A stretch of 22,772 nucleotides of DNA from Kingella sp. (in: b-proteobacteria) (GTDB lineage: Bacteria > Pseudomonadota > Gammaproteobacteria > Burkholderiales > Neisseriaceae): contig NZ_JAUMZV010000035.1 of the NCBI RefSeq assembly GCF_030527935.1, positions 1 to 22,772 of the forward strand. The letters run 5' to 3'. The notes beneath the pieces are model-generated. The model was not told the DNA's origin. It saw nothing but the letters and a program-made list of their open reading frames with translations, and did not search any database. A program made the position numbers and the translations under genes. Of the stretch, positions 14,703-21,515 are shown one piece after another. Numbering within the stretch: position 1 is the stretch's first letter; each line of letters starts with the position of its first letter.

Positions 14703-16405
14703 GCTGTTGTCGGCAAGAACAGGGCTAGGGTGCGGTCGTCGTGGTTGCCTGCTGACCAGAAGCCTAGCCATTCTTCCAATGCGGCGGCGGGCTGTTCGGC
14801 TTGGAGCGCGGGTTGGAGTTCTTGCCATAGCTCTGCCCAACGCTCGGGGCGGGCTAGGTTGGCATCGGTTTCAAATTTGGGGTCGGACACGCCGTCGGTC
14901 ATCAGCAGGAGCACGGGGGGCTGTTGCCCTGCCCAGCAGCGGATGCGGTGGGCAAGGTTTTCGCTGACTTCGTGGGCGGATAGGAACACGGTTTCGCCTG
15001 AATACGCGCCGCCGTCGCTTTCGCCCAGCAGCATGAGTTGCTGGTTTTCAGGCTGCCATACGGCGGCTGCGCCGTCGCCCACCCAATAGGCGGCAACCAG
15101 CCATGTGCCGTCTGCGCAGGGCAGGGCTAGGGCGATAAGCAGGGTGCAGGCTAGGCTTTTGAGTGAGATGGCTTCGGCTTTGGCGGCTTCGGTTTGGGCG
15201 GCGTAGGCTTGGTAGGCGGCGTGGCGGATAAGGTGGCTTAACACGCGCTTTTGGTTGTCGGCATCGTATTGGGGCAGCCTGAAAAAGTCTTTTTCGCTGT
15301 CATCCAGCAGTTGCCATACGGTGTTGGCGGCGGCGTTGACGGCGAGTTGCGAGCCGTAGCGGGAGAACGCTGCGCTGCCTGCGCCATCGGCGACGGCGAT
15401 GAAGTGCAAGCCTGTGCGTTCGTGGTAGGCGATGCGGTAGTCGTCGTCGCAATGCGTGCCGTTGTGGGCATGGCTGCGTCCGCGCACGCGGGCGGCGATT
15501 AGGCTGCCTTGCGGGGTGGGGATGCGTTCGTGGTCGGTGTCGGGTTTGGCGTAGGGGGCAGTTGGGTCGCTGGGCTGGTTTTGCCACAGGCTTTTGGGGT
15601 CGGGGTTGATGTAGAGTTTTTGGACAACGGGGGTGATGTTGTTGTTTTCGTGGATTTGGTAGTGGATTTCTACGTCGCCTGATTTGCTGGGCGTGCCGTG
15701 GATTTGCTGGGCGGCTGCGTCCCATGTTAAGCCGCATTCGGGATGGAAGGTGATGGCGGTGGCGGTGGGGGGCAAGGCGGCGCGGTAGGGTTCGCCGTGG
15801 CGGGCGTTGGGCAGGGGGGTGGGGGTGTATTTGGGCATGGGTGGGGTGGGTTGAGTGGGGGATTGGGTTTCAGGCTGCGGTTGGGCGTTGTCTTGGGGGC
15901 AAGCCGTTGTTACGTTATTTGCGTTTTCAGGCTGCATTTGGGTTTCAGGCAGCCTGAAATTATTTTGTGCGGGTGTTTGGGCTTCGGTGGTTGCAATGTT
16001 TTCAGGCTGCTGTTGGGCGGCATCTTGATGATGAGCCGTCGCCGCTCCATTTGTGTTTTCAGGCTGCTGTTGGGCATCGCTGGTTGCGGCGTTTTCAGGC
16101 TGCCTGAAATCGGTTTGTGTGAATGGTTGAGCTTGGATAATTGGTGTTTCGGTTGAATTGTTTTCAGGCTGCTGTTGGGCAGCATCTTGGCGGCAAGCCG
16201 TTGCTGTTTCGTTTGCGTTTTCAGGCTGCATTGGGCTTGCGTTATCCTCTGCGTTTTCAGGCTGCCTAATCTGTTGCTGTGTGGTAAACGCTGCCCATGC
16301 TTGCTTTACGGCTGCCAGCTTGTCGCCATGTTGTGCCATAAAATCTGCCCACTCTTGTTCACTCGCGTGGTTTAGCCATTCGCGCCATTCGTTTAAATTT
16401 TGCAT
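14675..16405 (-). CDS. PP2C-family protein phosphatase with Ig-like domain and repeat-built linker
   Basis: The 576-residue protein has a short helical N-terminus (1-45). A Gln/Pro-rich linker (46-190) carries seven QPEN motifs plus LPET and QPET variants. A putative Ig-like (He_PIG type) domain follows (about 198-268, LTWDAAAQQIHGTPSKSGD), then a PP2C domain (about 300-565). PP2C metal-site motifs are visible: RGRSHAHNGTHCDDDYR, VADGAGSAAFSRYGSQ, MTDGVSD and GNHDDRT. It should remove phosphate from Ser/Thr targets, probably those of the kinase encoded downstream. AAAGGA lies 8 bp before the ATG. The linker is encoded by DUS copies and half-copies of repeat R1. The final residues and stop lie in repeat R4, so the C-terminus may be altered. 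No signal peptide is seen. Confidence 0.85.
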   Translation of the reverse strand: MQNLNEWREWLNHASEQEWADFMAQHGDKLAAVKQAWAAFTTQQQIRQPENAEDNASPMQPENANETATACRQDAAQQQPENNSTETPIIQAQPFTQTDFRQPENAATSDAQQQPENTNGAATAHHQDAAQQQPENIATTEAQTPAQNNFRLPETQMQPENANNVTTACPQDNAQPQPETQSPTQPTPPMPKYTPTPLPNARHGEPYRAALPPTATAITFHPECGLTWDAAAQQIHGTPSKSGDVEIHYQIHENNNITPVVQKLYINPDPKSLWQNQPSDPTAPYAKPDTDHERIPTPQGSLIAARVRGRSHAHNGTHCDDDYRIAYHERTGLHFIAVADGAGSAAFSRYGSQLAVNAAANTVWQLLDDSEKDFFRLPQYDADNQKRVLSHLIRHAAYQAYAAQTEAAKAEAISLKSLACTLLIALALPCADGTWLVAAYWVGDGAAAVWQPENQQLMLLGESDGGAYSGETVFLSAHEVSENLAHRIRCWAGQQPPVLLLMTDGVSDPKFETDANLARPERWAELWQELQPALQAEQPAAALEEWLGFWSAGNHDDRTLALFLPTTAALPFCPNL

Positions 16406-16451
16406 ACGCTTGTCCTTTGTCTCTACCCAAAAATCATCCGTTAAAAATTAT

Positions 16452-16550
16452 GGTGGTGTCCTAAAAAGTATGCTGCACTTTGCAGAATTTCTAACCAATA
16501 CTGCTTTCTATCAACAATAATTAAACCAGCATACTTTTTAGGACACCACC
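16452..16550. mobile_element. 99-bp MITE-like element with perfect 24-bp terminal inverted repeats
   Basis: Positions 16452-16475 (starting GGTGGTGTCCTAAAAAG) and 16527-16550 are perfect inverted repeats around 51 bp of non-coding AT-rich DNA. The ends share the TGTCCTA block with the IS1016-like ends at the window borders, suggesting an IS1595-type transposase could move it. No clear target duplication is seen in the AT-rich flanks. It interrupts a small gene, next entry. Confidence 0.8.
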
Positions 16551-16871
16551 AAATTTTATATTATCGCTGGTTATGCCATCTGAACCATACCAACCAACAG
16601 CATTTTTATCCATGCTTGAATATTGCTCAATAGGGATAGGAAAAAATGTTTTTTCTAAAATATATGGTGTAAATAAAAACACATGAGATGAATTTGAATT
16701 TCCAATCAAATTAATATATCTATTAAGTAAAATTTTAGATTAAATAGTATATTGATTCAAATTTTGATGATTTTCATCTGATTTTCTCGTTTGTTTTATT
16801 GATTGCGTGGTTTCTGATTGAGCATAAATAGATAAAAACAAAAGTAAAAATAAATAAGTAATTTTATTCAT
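16551..16871 (-). pseudogene. Broken gene for a small secreted protein, cut by the MITE and by an internal stop
   Basis: A start at 16871 (CAT on the plus strand) gives a signal peptide, MNKITYLFLLLFLSIYAQS, then ETTQSIKQTRKSDENHQN, and after 43 residues meets TAA at 16740-16742. The same frame then stays open for about 60 codons (SKILLNRYINLIGNSNSS, VFLFTPYILEKTFFPIPIEQ and so on) until it enters the inverted repeat at 16550. The long continuation in one frame suggests a former gene damaged twice. It is much more AT-rich than its neighbours. I do not recognise the family. It lies 28 bp after the 172-residue secreted-protein gene, probably once in the same transcript. Confidence 0.6.
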
Positions 16872-16899
16872 AAAAATCTTTCTAAGGATAAGATGCTGC

Positions 16900-17418
16900 C
16901 TATTTCTGCAAATTATCAATCATGGCGTTTGCGCCGCAGCGTAGTACGCCTGATAGCAGGCTGTCACCTTTGTTCATGCAGGCGGTGCGGTCTTTATCTG
17001 GCAGCGGTTGGGTAAGCTGTTGGCTGGCGCGGCTGCCAAGGTCTTCTACGCGGCGTCCGATTTGTTTGCTGTTCTTTTTGGCGGCGGGCAGTTGTTCGCG
17101 CAGGACGTTGACGATGGCGCGGCTGTTTTGTTTGTTGATGGTGCCTGTGGAGTCTAGCTGGGGCAGCAGTTCTTCTAGGGCGCGTTGTCCGCTGGGGGTG
17201 TCGATGACTTTGCCGATGCTGTCTAGGCTGCTTTCCCATGCTTTTTGCCCACAGTCGTTTTTGCGGGCTTTTAGGCAGTCTATGGCTTCGCTGCCTACGT
17301 TCAGGCTTTGGGTGTAGGTTTCGTTGTATAGGGCGGATTCGTCGTAGGTGTTGTCGGCTTGGGCGAATGGGGCGGCGAGCAGGATGGCGGCGAGTAGGGT
17401 GCGGGTTTGGGGTTTCAT
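16900..17418 (-). CDS. Secreted or periplasmic protein of unknown function
   Basis: The 172-residue product has a clear signal peptide (MKPQTRTLLAAILLAAPFAQA, cleavage after about residue 21) and a mature, mostly helical part with four cysteines (C48, C56, C147, C161). These could form two disulfides in the periplasm. I do not recognise the family. AAGGA lies 6 bp before the ATG. The broken small-protein gene and the MITE follow, then the PP2C/kinase pair on the same strand. The lipoprotein gene lies upstream beyond 331 bp of repeats, so a shared transcript with it is unlikely. Confidence 0.75.
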   Translation of the reverse strand: MKPQTRTLLAAILLAAPFAQADNTYDESALYNETYTQSLNVGSEAIDCLKARKNDCGQKAWESSLDSIGKVIDTPSGQRALEELLPQLDSTGTINKQNSRAIVNVLREQLPAAKKNSKQIGRRVEDLGSRASQQLTQPLPDKDRTACMNKGDSLLSGVLRCGANAMIDNLQK

Positions 17419-17449
17419 GGGGCTTCCTTTTTGGGTTGGGTTTCAGACT

Positions 17450-17562
17450 GCAACCTTTGCAAAACCTGTAACCGATGGAGCGTTGGCGGTTCGCCGACAT
17501 CTTGGTAAATCAGCCATGCGCTGTCTAATAATCAATTTGGCGGCGAGCCGCCGCTGCTCCAT
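17450..17562. repeat. Dispersed palindromic repeat, family R1, second intact copy
   Basis: The core 17475-17562 starts ATGGAGCGTTGGCGGTTCGC and ends GGCGGCGAGCCGCCGCTGC then TCCAT, matching 12802-12888 with substitutions. The lead-in TTTGCAAAACCTGTAACCG matches the degenerate copy at 2238. Confidence 0.75.
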
Positions 17563-17573
17563 TTTAGGTTTTC

Positions 17574-17694
17574 AACCTTGCGCGTTGCGCTGCGGTATAA
17601 CCATTTAGCTCTGCATAAGTTCGCATAGCTAAATCAAAGATTTAGATGCTTACTTATACCCAAATCAAAGATTTGGACAAATGGATAAGGCTGC
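17574..17694. repeat. Family R4 repeat, longer copy
   Basis: GCGTTGCGCTGCGGTATAAC is followed by a short AT-rich insert containing CTAAATCAAAGATTTAG, then TATACCCAAATCAAAGATTTG, GACAAA and AAGGCTGCC. The shorter copy at 14636-14702 lacks the insert. Each contains the palindrome CAAATCAAAGATTTG. Together with R1 it fills the 331-bp gene-free spacer 17419-17749. Confidence 0.7.
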
Positions 17695-17705
17695 CTTTGT
17701 GATTA

Positions 17706-17744
17706 AGGCAGCCTGAAAATGGGTTTGGGCTTTTCAGGCTGCCT
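17706..17744 (-). terminator. DUS-pair hairpin after the lipoprotein gene
   Basis: AGGCAGCCTGAA (17706-17717) and TTCAGGCTGCCT (17733-17744) form a stem that ends 5 bp past the minus-strand stop codon at 17750. Confidence 0.65.
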
Positions 17745-17749
17745 TGGGG

Positions 17750-18142
17750 TTATTTGGTAAACAGGCGTTTGAAGCAGGCGGTTACGGTTTTGGTGGTTAC
17801 GTCTGCTGCGACTTTAACGCGCCCGCTTTCGGTGAGCAATTCGGGTAGCTGGGCGGCGGTGATTTGGTTGGGGGCTTCTTCGCTGGCGCAGCCGCAGATT
17901 TTGTTTTCCCATTCGGTTTGTTTGGCTTGGCTCATGGCTAGGGCTAGGGTGCGCCATTCGTTGCGGCTTTGCAGTTCGGTTACGCATTTGTTTTGCACAT
18001 ACATTTGCACGGCGGATTTGCCGATGCTGGCTGCGCCGCTGGATGCGTTGCCGCCGCCGAGTAGCCCGCCTACGCTGGTGCCGCTGTCGGCACAGGCGGT
18101 GAGTAGGGTGGCGGTGATAAGGGTGAGTGCGATTTTTTTCAT
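17750..18142 (-). CDS. Lipoprotein of unknown function with four mature cysteines
   Basis: The 130-residue product starts MKKIALTLITATLLTACADS, a type II signal peptide with lipobox LTAC (acylated Cys17). A Gly/Ser/Ala-rich stretch (18-42) leads to a compact domain with C53, the CGC pair C83/C85 and C123. An even number of cysteines in an exported domain suggests two disulfides. I do not recognise the family. AGGAA precedes the ATG. The next gene upstream on the strand, the HAD phosphatase, ends 37 bp away, so co-transcription is possible; a functional link is not evident. Confidence 0.8.
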   Translation of the reverse strand: MKKIALTLITATLLTACADSGTSVGGLLGGGNASSGAASIGKSAVQMYVQNKCVTELQSRNEWRTLALAMSQAKQTEWENKICGCASEEAPNQITAAQLPELLTESGRVKVAADVTTKTVTACFKRLFTK

Positions 18143-18178
18143 GATTTTTTCCTATGTTAGGGTTGGGTAAAGGTTTTT

Positions 18179-18847
18179 TCAGGCAGCCTGAAAGGTGCGA
18201 AGTATATCAAGAATTTGCAGGGGGTTGGCGGCGGATGCGTGGTAGCCCCATGTTTCGGGGGTGTCGCTGGGGGCGATATAGCCCCATGCGGCGAGAATGG
18301 TGTGCATGCCTGCGTTGCGCCCTGCTTGGATGTCGCGTTCGGCATCGCCTACATAGATGCAGTTTTCAGGCTGCATTTGGAGTATGGCGCAGGCGTGGTG
18401 CATGGGGAGTGGGCTGGGTTTGGCTTGGGGGAAGGTGTCGCCGCTGACGACTACGGCGGGTGGGGTAATGAAGCCGAGCTTGGGGACAAGGCGGTGGGTG
18501 AAGACGTGGGGTTTGTTGGTGATGATGCCCCATGCGATGTTTTGGACGGCGAGTTGGGCGAGCAGGGGGTTGATTTCGGGGAATAGGGTGGTGTCGCGGT
18601 CAAAGCATTGTTCGTATTCGGCAAGGTAGTCGGCGCGCCATTGGGGGAAGTCGGGGTGGGTGGGTGGGATGCCTGCGCCGAATTGGATTAGGGCGGTTGA
18701 GCCGTGGCTGGCGTGGGGGCGGATTTGGGCTTGGGGTTTTTGTGGATAACCGCGTTTTTGCAGTAGGGTGTTTAGGGCGTTGCCTAGGCTGGGGGCGGTG
18801 TCGGCGAGTGTGCCGTCTAGGTCAAATAGGATGGCTTGGATGGGCAT
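18179..18847 (-). CDS. gph: HAD-family phosphoglycolate phosphatase-like protein
   Basis: This 222-residue HAD hydrolase has motif I DLDGTLADT (Asp9 and Asp11), motif II in GIITNKP, the conserved Lys in AKPSPLP, and motif IV YVGDAERDIQAGRNAGM. This is the Gph subfamily, which removes phosphate from 2-phosphoglycolate formed during DNA repair; related HAD enzymes act on other small phosphates, so the substrate is probable rather than certain. AAGGA lies 5 bp before the ATG. A DUS inside the gene encodes QMQPENC. The last codons (TFQAA) and the TGA stop come from a DUS at the 3' end (TTTCAGGCTGCCTGA), so a repeat defines the C-terminus. Confidence 0.88.
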   Translation of the reverse strand: MPIQAILFDLDGTLADTAPSLGNALNTLLQKRGYPQKPQAQIRPHASHGSTALIQFGAGIPPTHPDFPQWRADYLAEYEQCFDRDTTLFPEINPLLAQLAVQNIAWGIITNKPHVFTHRLVPKLGFITPPAVVVSGDTFPQAKPSPLPMHHACAILQMQPENCIYVGDAERDIQAGRNAGMHTILAAWGYIAPSDTPETWGYHASAANPLQILDILRTFQAA

Positions 18848-19152
18848 GGGTGTCCTTGTGTGGTGGTTTCAGGCTGCTTTTTGGTGGACAGCCTGAAAAT
18901 GGTAAATGGTCGGTGGGCAACGAGTTGCCCACCCTACGCGCTTTGGTGTTTAGGCAGCCTGAAATGTGGGGCGTGCCTGTTCAATGAATATGAGTTTCAG
19001 GCTGCCTTGGGATGCGTGGAGATTTGGCGATGAGCCGTCGCCGCTCCATTGGGGTTTGGCTTTGCTGAAATTTGCTGTATTGGTTTTCAGGCTGCCTTTG
19101 GGGATGATAGCCAGCCTGCGTAGCGCAGCGGAGTTGTGAAGCTAAAATGGGT
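18848..19152. repeat. Gene-free spacer with DUS, R2 and a half R1 repeat
   Basis: No gene is seen. Palindrome R2 copy 2 is at 18912-18933 (arms GGTGGGCAAC / GTTGCCCACC). A half-copy of R1 (GATGAGCCGTCGCCGCTCCA) is at about 19029-19049. DUS copies lie near 18867, 18888, 18952, 18995 and 19085. Confidence 0.75.
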
Positions 19153-20172
19153 TTAGTGGATGGTGGTCTCGCCAAAAAGCCAGTCTAGCTGGGTTTGGTA
19201 GTAGCTGTTGCCGTTGCGTTTGTCTATGTCTTTGGCGATGTTGCGGGCGGTGGTTAGGGCATCTTCGTTTTGCGGGATGAGGGCGAGCAGGTATTGCCAG
19301 TAGGTGAGAATATCGGTTTGGCTGGCGGCGAAGATGTCGTCGTTGTATTCGTTGATGAGTTCTTCGGCGGTGTCGGGGTCGTTGAGCGGGTAGTAAAGCT
19401 GGATAAGCTGGGGGATAAGGTGGATAAATTCTTGCCGTTGCTCATCAAGGTGTTCTATGGCGTGGTCTAGCAGGTGGCGGGCGCGCGCCATTTGGTTGGT
19501 TTGGATGAGACTGTGGACGATGTAGCCGTAGCAGTTGTGGGGGACTTCGGCGCAGGTAAGCTCGCCTGCTAGGATGGGTTTGGCAAGTTCCAGCACTTGG
19601 TTGTAGTCGCGGATAAAGTGGTAATAGCGGATTTGGGTGCTTTGCTCGCAGGCGGGGCAGTCGTTCATGTTGTCGTGTTCGTTGTTTTGCCATTGCTGGT
19701 AGTGTTCGCGCACGGCATCCACGTTGCCCAGCAAAATGTTTTGCTCCATCAGCGATTTATGCAGCATGGTGGGGCTGAATTTGTAGCGTTCATACCATTG
19801 TTGCATTTCTAGGTTGGCTTCTTCGATGCTTTCTAGGTTGGCGTTTAGGTCGCGCGGCAGGTTGCCCACCAGCCATTTGAATCGCCACAGGCAGTTCATC
19901 AGTTGGTTAAAGGCTTGGTCTTCTTCGGGGCTGTTGTTGGGCGTTTCGCTAAATTGGTGTTGCCGCCAATGGGTGAGCCATTTGAGACAGTGCATTTGCC
20001 AGTCGTAGCCGTAGCCATGCTGGCGGGTTTCTTCGCCGACTACATATTCGCTGATGGCGGCGGCGGTTTCGTAATCACGCGCTTCCATCGCTTGATTGAA
20101 TTGCTGGATAGTGGTTTTTTGGCGTTCGCGCAGGTCGGTGATTTGTTGGATTTCGGCGGGGTTGAAAGGCAT
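19153..20172 (-). CDS. TPR-like helical-repeat protein with a CPAC motif, function unknown
   Basis: The 339-residue product is almost all helix, with paired helices spaced as in TPR-like solenoids (for example 22-45, 148-162, 186-203, 222-240). It carries NDCPACEQ at 170-177 (C172, C175) and further cysteines at 207 and 214, in LTCAEVPHNCYGY. The pattern DCPAC followed later by a C-AEVPH motif reminds me of a family of uncharacterised bacterial proteins, but I cannot name it. The four cysteines could bind a metal. I chose the start at 20172 because AAGGA is 7 bp upstream; a longer frame to 20289 runs through a DUS pair and the end of rlmL. It is downstream of rlmL with a DUS hairpin between them. 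Confidence 0.8.
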   Translation of the reverse strand: MPFNPAEIQQITDLRERQKTTIQQFNQAMEARDYETAAAISEYVVGEETRQHGYGYDWQMHCLKWLTHWRQHQFSETPNNSPEEDQAFNQLMNCLWRFKWLVGNLPRDLNANLESIEEANLEMQQWYERYKFSPTMLHKSLMEQNILLGNVDAVREHYQQWQNNEHDNMNDCPACEQSTQIRYYHFIRDYNQVLELAKPILAGELTCAEVPHNCYGYIVHSLIQTNQMARARHLLDHAIEHLDEQRQEFIHLIPQLIQLYYPLNDPDTAEELINEYNDDIFAASQTDILTYWQYLLALIPQNEDALTTARNIAKDIDKRNGNSYYQTQLDWLFGETTIH

Positions 20173-20206
20173 GGGATGTTCCTTGTTAATTGGTTTCGTG
20201 TGGATT

Positions 20207-20252
20207 TTCAGGCTGCCTATTGTTGATTTGTGTACGGCATAGGCAGCCTGAA
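20207..20252 (-). terminator. DUS-pair hairpin between rlmL and the TPR-like gene
   Basis: TTCAGGCTGCCT (20207-20218) and AGGCAGCCTGAA (20241-20252) form a stem starting 2 bp past the rlmL stop codon. Confidence 0.6.
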
Positions 20253-20254
20253 AA

Positions 20255-21397
20255 CTATTCTTTGCGGTTGCTGCCTGCCACCATGTCAAACAAAAATAGG
20301 CGGCAGTCCAAATTGCCGTTGAACAGCGGGATTTTGCGCTTGGGTTTCAGGCGCATGAGCTTGGGCATTTCCATGTCGCCCGATAGCAAGCCCGCCGTCC
20401 AGGCCGCGTAATGCTGTTTGAGCCAGCTTCCAAGCTGCGGATAGAGCGCGTGCAAGGCTTGGATTTCGGCAAGGCGCACGCCATAGGGCGGGTTGGCAAC
20501 CAAAATGCCGTTTGCGCCGCAGGGGCGGCTGTCTTGCGCATCTAACACGTTGAACTGGATGCTGTTTTCCACTTCCGCAGCGGCAGCATTGGCTTGGGCG
20601 GTGGCGATGATACGGCGGTCGTTGTCGCTGGCGGCAATGGCGTTTTCAGGCTGCCTAATAGCAGCGCGGGCAGCGGCTTTGAGCTTTGTCCACAAGGCTT
20701 TGTCAAACGTGTTGAGCTGTTCAAAGCCAAAGCGGCGCATCAAGCCAGCGGCGCGGTTTTGCGCTATCCACGCGGCTTCTATGGCGATGGTGCCACTGCC
20801 GCAAAAGGGGTCTTGCATGGGTTGCGTGCCGTTGTAGCCCGCCAGCAGCAGCAAGCCCGCGGCAAGGTTTTCGCGCAACGGGGCTTCGCCTGTGTCTTGG
20901 CGATAGCCACGTTTGAATAAGGCTTCGCCGCTGGTGTCAATAAAGATGATGGCGGTTTTGTCGTCTAAAAACAAATGGATGCGAACATCGGGGCGGGCTT
21001 TGTCCACACTGGGGCGGCTGCCTGTTTGGCTGCGAAAGCGGTCGCAGATGCCATCTTTGATTTTCAGCGCGCAGAAGTCTAGGCTTTTTACGCGGGCGCG
21101 TTTGCCTTCAGCTTTGATTTTGAATGTTTTTTCTACGCCAAACCAGTTTTCCCACGCGATGCTTTTGGCGGCGCGATATAGGTCGTCTTCGCTGCGATAG
21201 GGGGCTTGGGAAAGTTGCAGCAGCACGCGGCTGGCGGTGCGCGAATAAAGATTGATGCGGTAAACGTGTTCCAAGCCACCGCGCGCGGACACGCCACCAT
21301 CGGTGGGGACGATTTGGGCGCAGCTTTGCTGGGCGATTTCTTGCGCGAGTATGGGTTCTAGACCGCGCGGACAGGTGATGAATAGGGAGTGGGGCAT
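20255..21397 (-). CDS. rlmL: THUMP-domain class I RNA methyltransferase, RlmL N-domain-like (23S rRNA m2G2445)
   Basis: The 380-residue enzyme starts MPHSLFITCPRGLEPILAQE. It has a ferredoxin-like plus THUMP RNA-binding part (about 45-155) and a Rossmann methyltransferase domain (about 160-375), with SAM motif DPFCGSGTIAIEAAW and catalytic NPPYG in VANPPYGVRLAE. This is the RlmL/YpsC family that makes N2-methylguanosine in 23S rRNA. E. coli RlmL is a ~700-residue fusion with RlmK; only the RlmL half is present, as is usual for single-domain homologues. An internal DUS encodes AIRQPENAIAA. The start at 21397 gives the family N-terminus. It is probably a single-gene or two-gene unit with the downstream TPR-like gene. 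Confidence 0.85.
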   Translation of the reverse strand: MPHSLFITCPRGLEPILAQEIAQQSCAQIVPTDGGVSARGGLEHVYRINLYSRTASRVLLQLSQAPYRSEDDLYRAAKSIAWENWFGVEKTFKIKAEGKRARVKSLDFCALKIKDGICDRFRSQTGSRPSVDKARPDVRIHLFLDDKTAIIFIDTSGEALFKRGYRQDTGEAPLRENLAAGLLLLAGYNGTQPMQDPFCGSGTIAIEAAWIAQNRAAGLMRRFGFEQLNTFDKALWTKLKAAARAAIRQPENAIAASDNDRRIIATAQANAAAAEVENSIQFNVLDAQDSRPCGANGILVANPPYGVRLAEIQALHALYPQLGSWLKQHYAAWTAGLLSGDMEMPKLMRLKPKRKIPLFNGNLDCRLFLFDMVAGSNRKE

Positions 21398-21436
21398 AGG
21401 GGGGCTTTCGGGGGTTTTGGCTACGCTGAACTTCGT

Positions 21437-21506
21437 TTCAGGCTGCCTTTGGGGGCGTTAGGCAGCCTGAAAATGGGATGGGTGCAAACGCGGTTTCAGG
21501 CTGCCT
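21437..21506. repeat. DUS cluster between the small lipoprotein gene and rlmL
   Basis: TTCAGGCTGCCT at 21437-21448 and AGGCAGCCTGAA at 21460-21471 can pair; a further inverted copy is at 21495-21506, 9 bp past the lipoprotein stop at 21516. They likely act as the terminator of the minus-strand lipoprotein gene. Confidence 0.65.
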
Positions 21507-21515
21507 TGGGGCTTA

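Noticed and set aside
15860..16270. CRISPR-like regular repeat array
   Set aside because: Repeats are DUS cores and R1 halves with unequal spacing, lying in frame in a protein gene; no cas genes are present.
20173..20289. N-terminal extension of the TPR-like protein
   Set aside because: It runs through a DUS pair and overlaps the end of rlmL; AAGGA supports the start at 20172.
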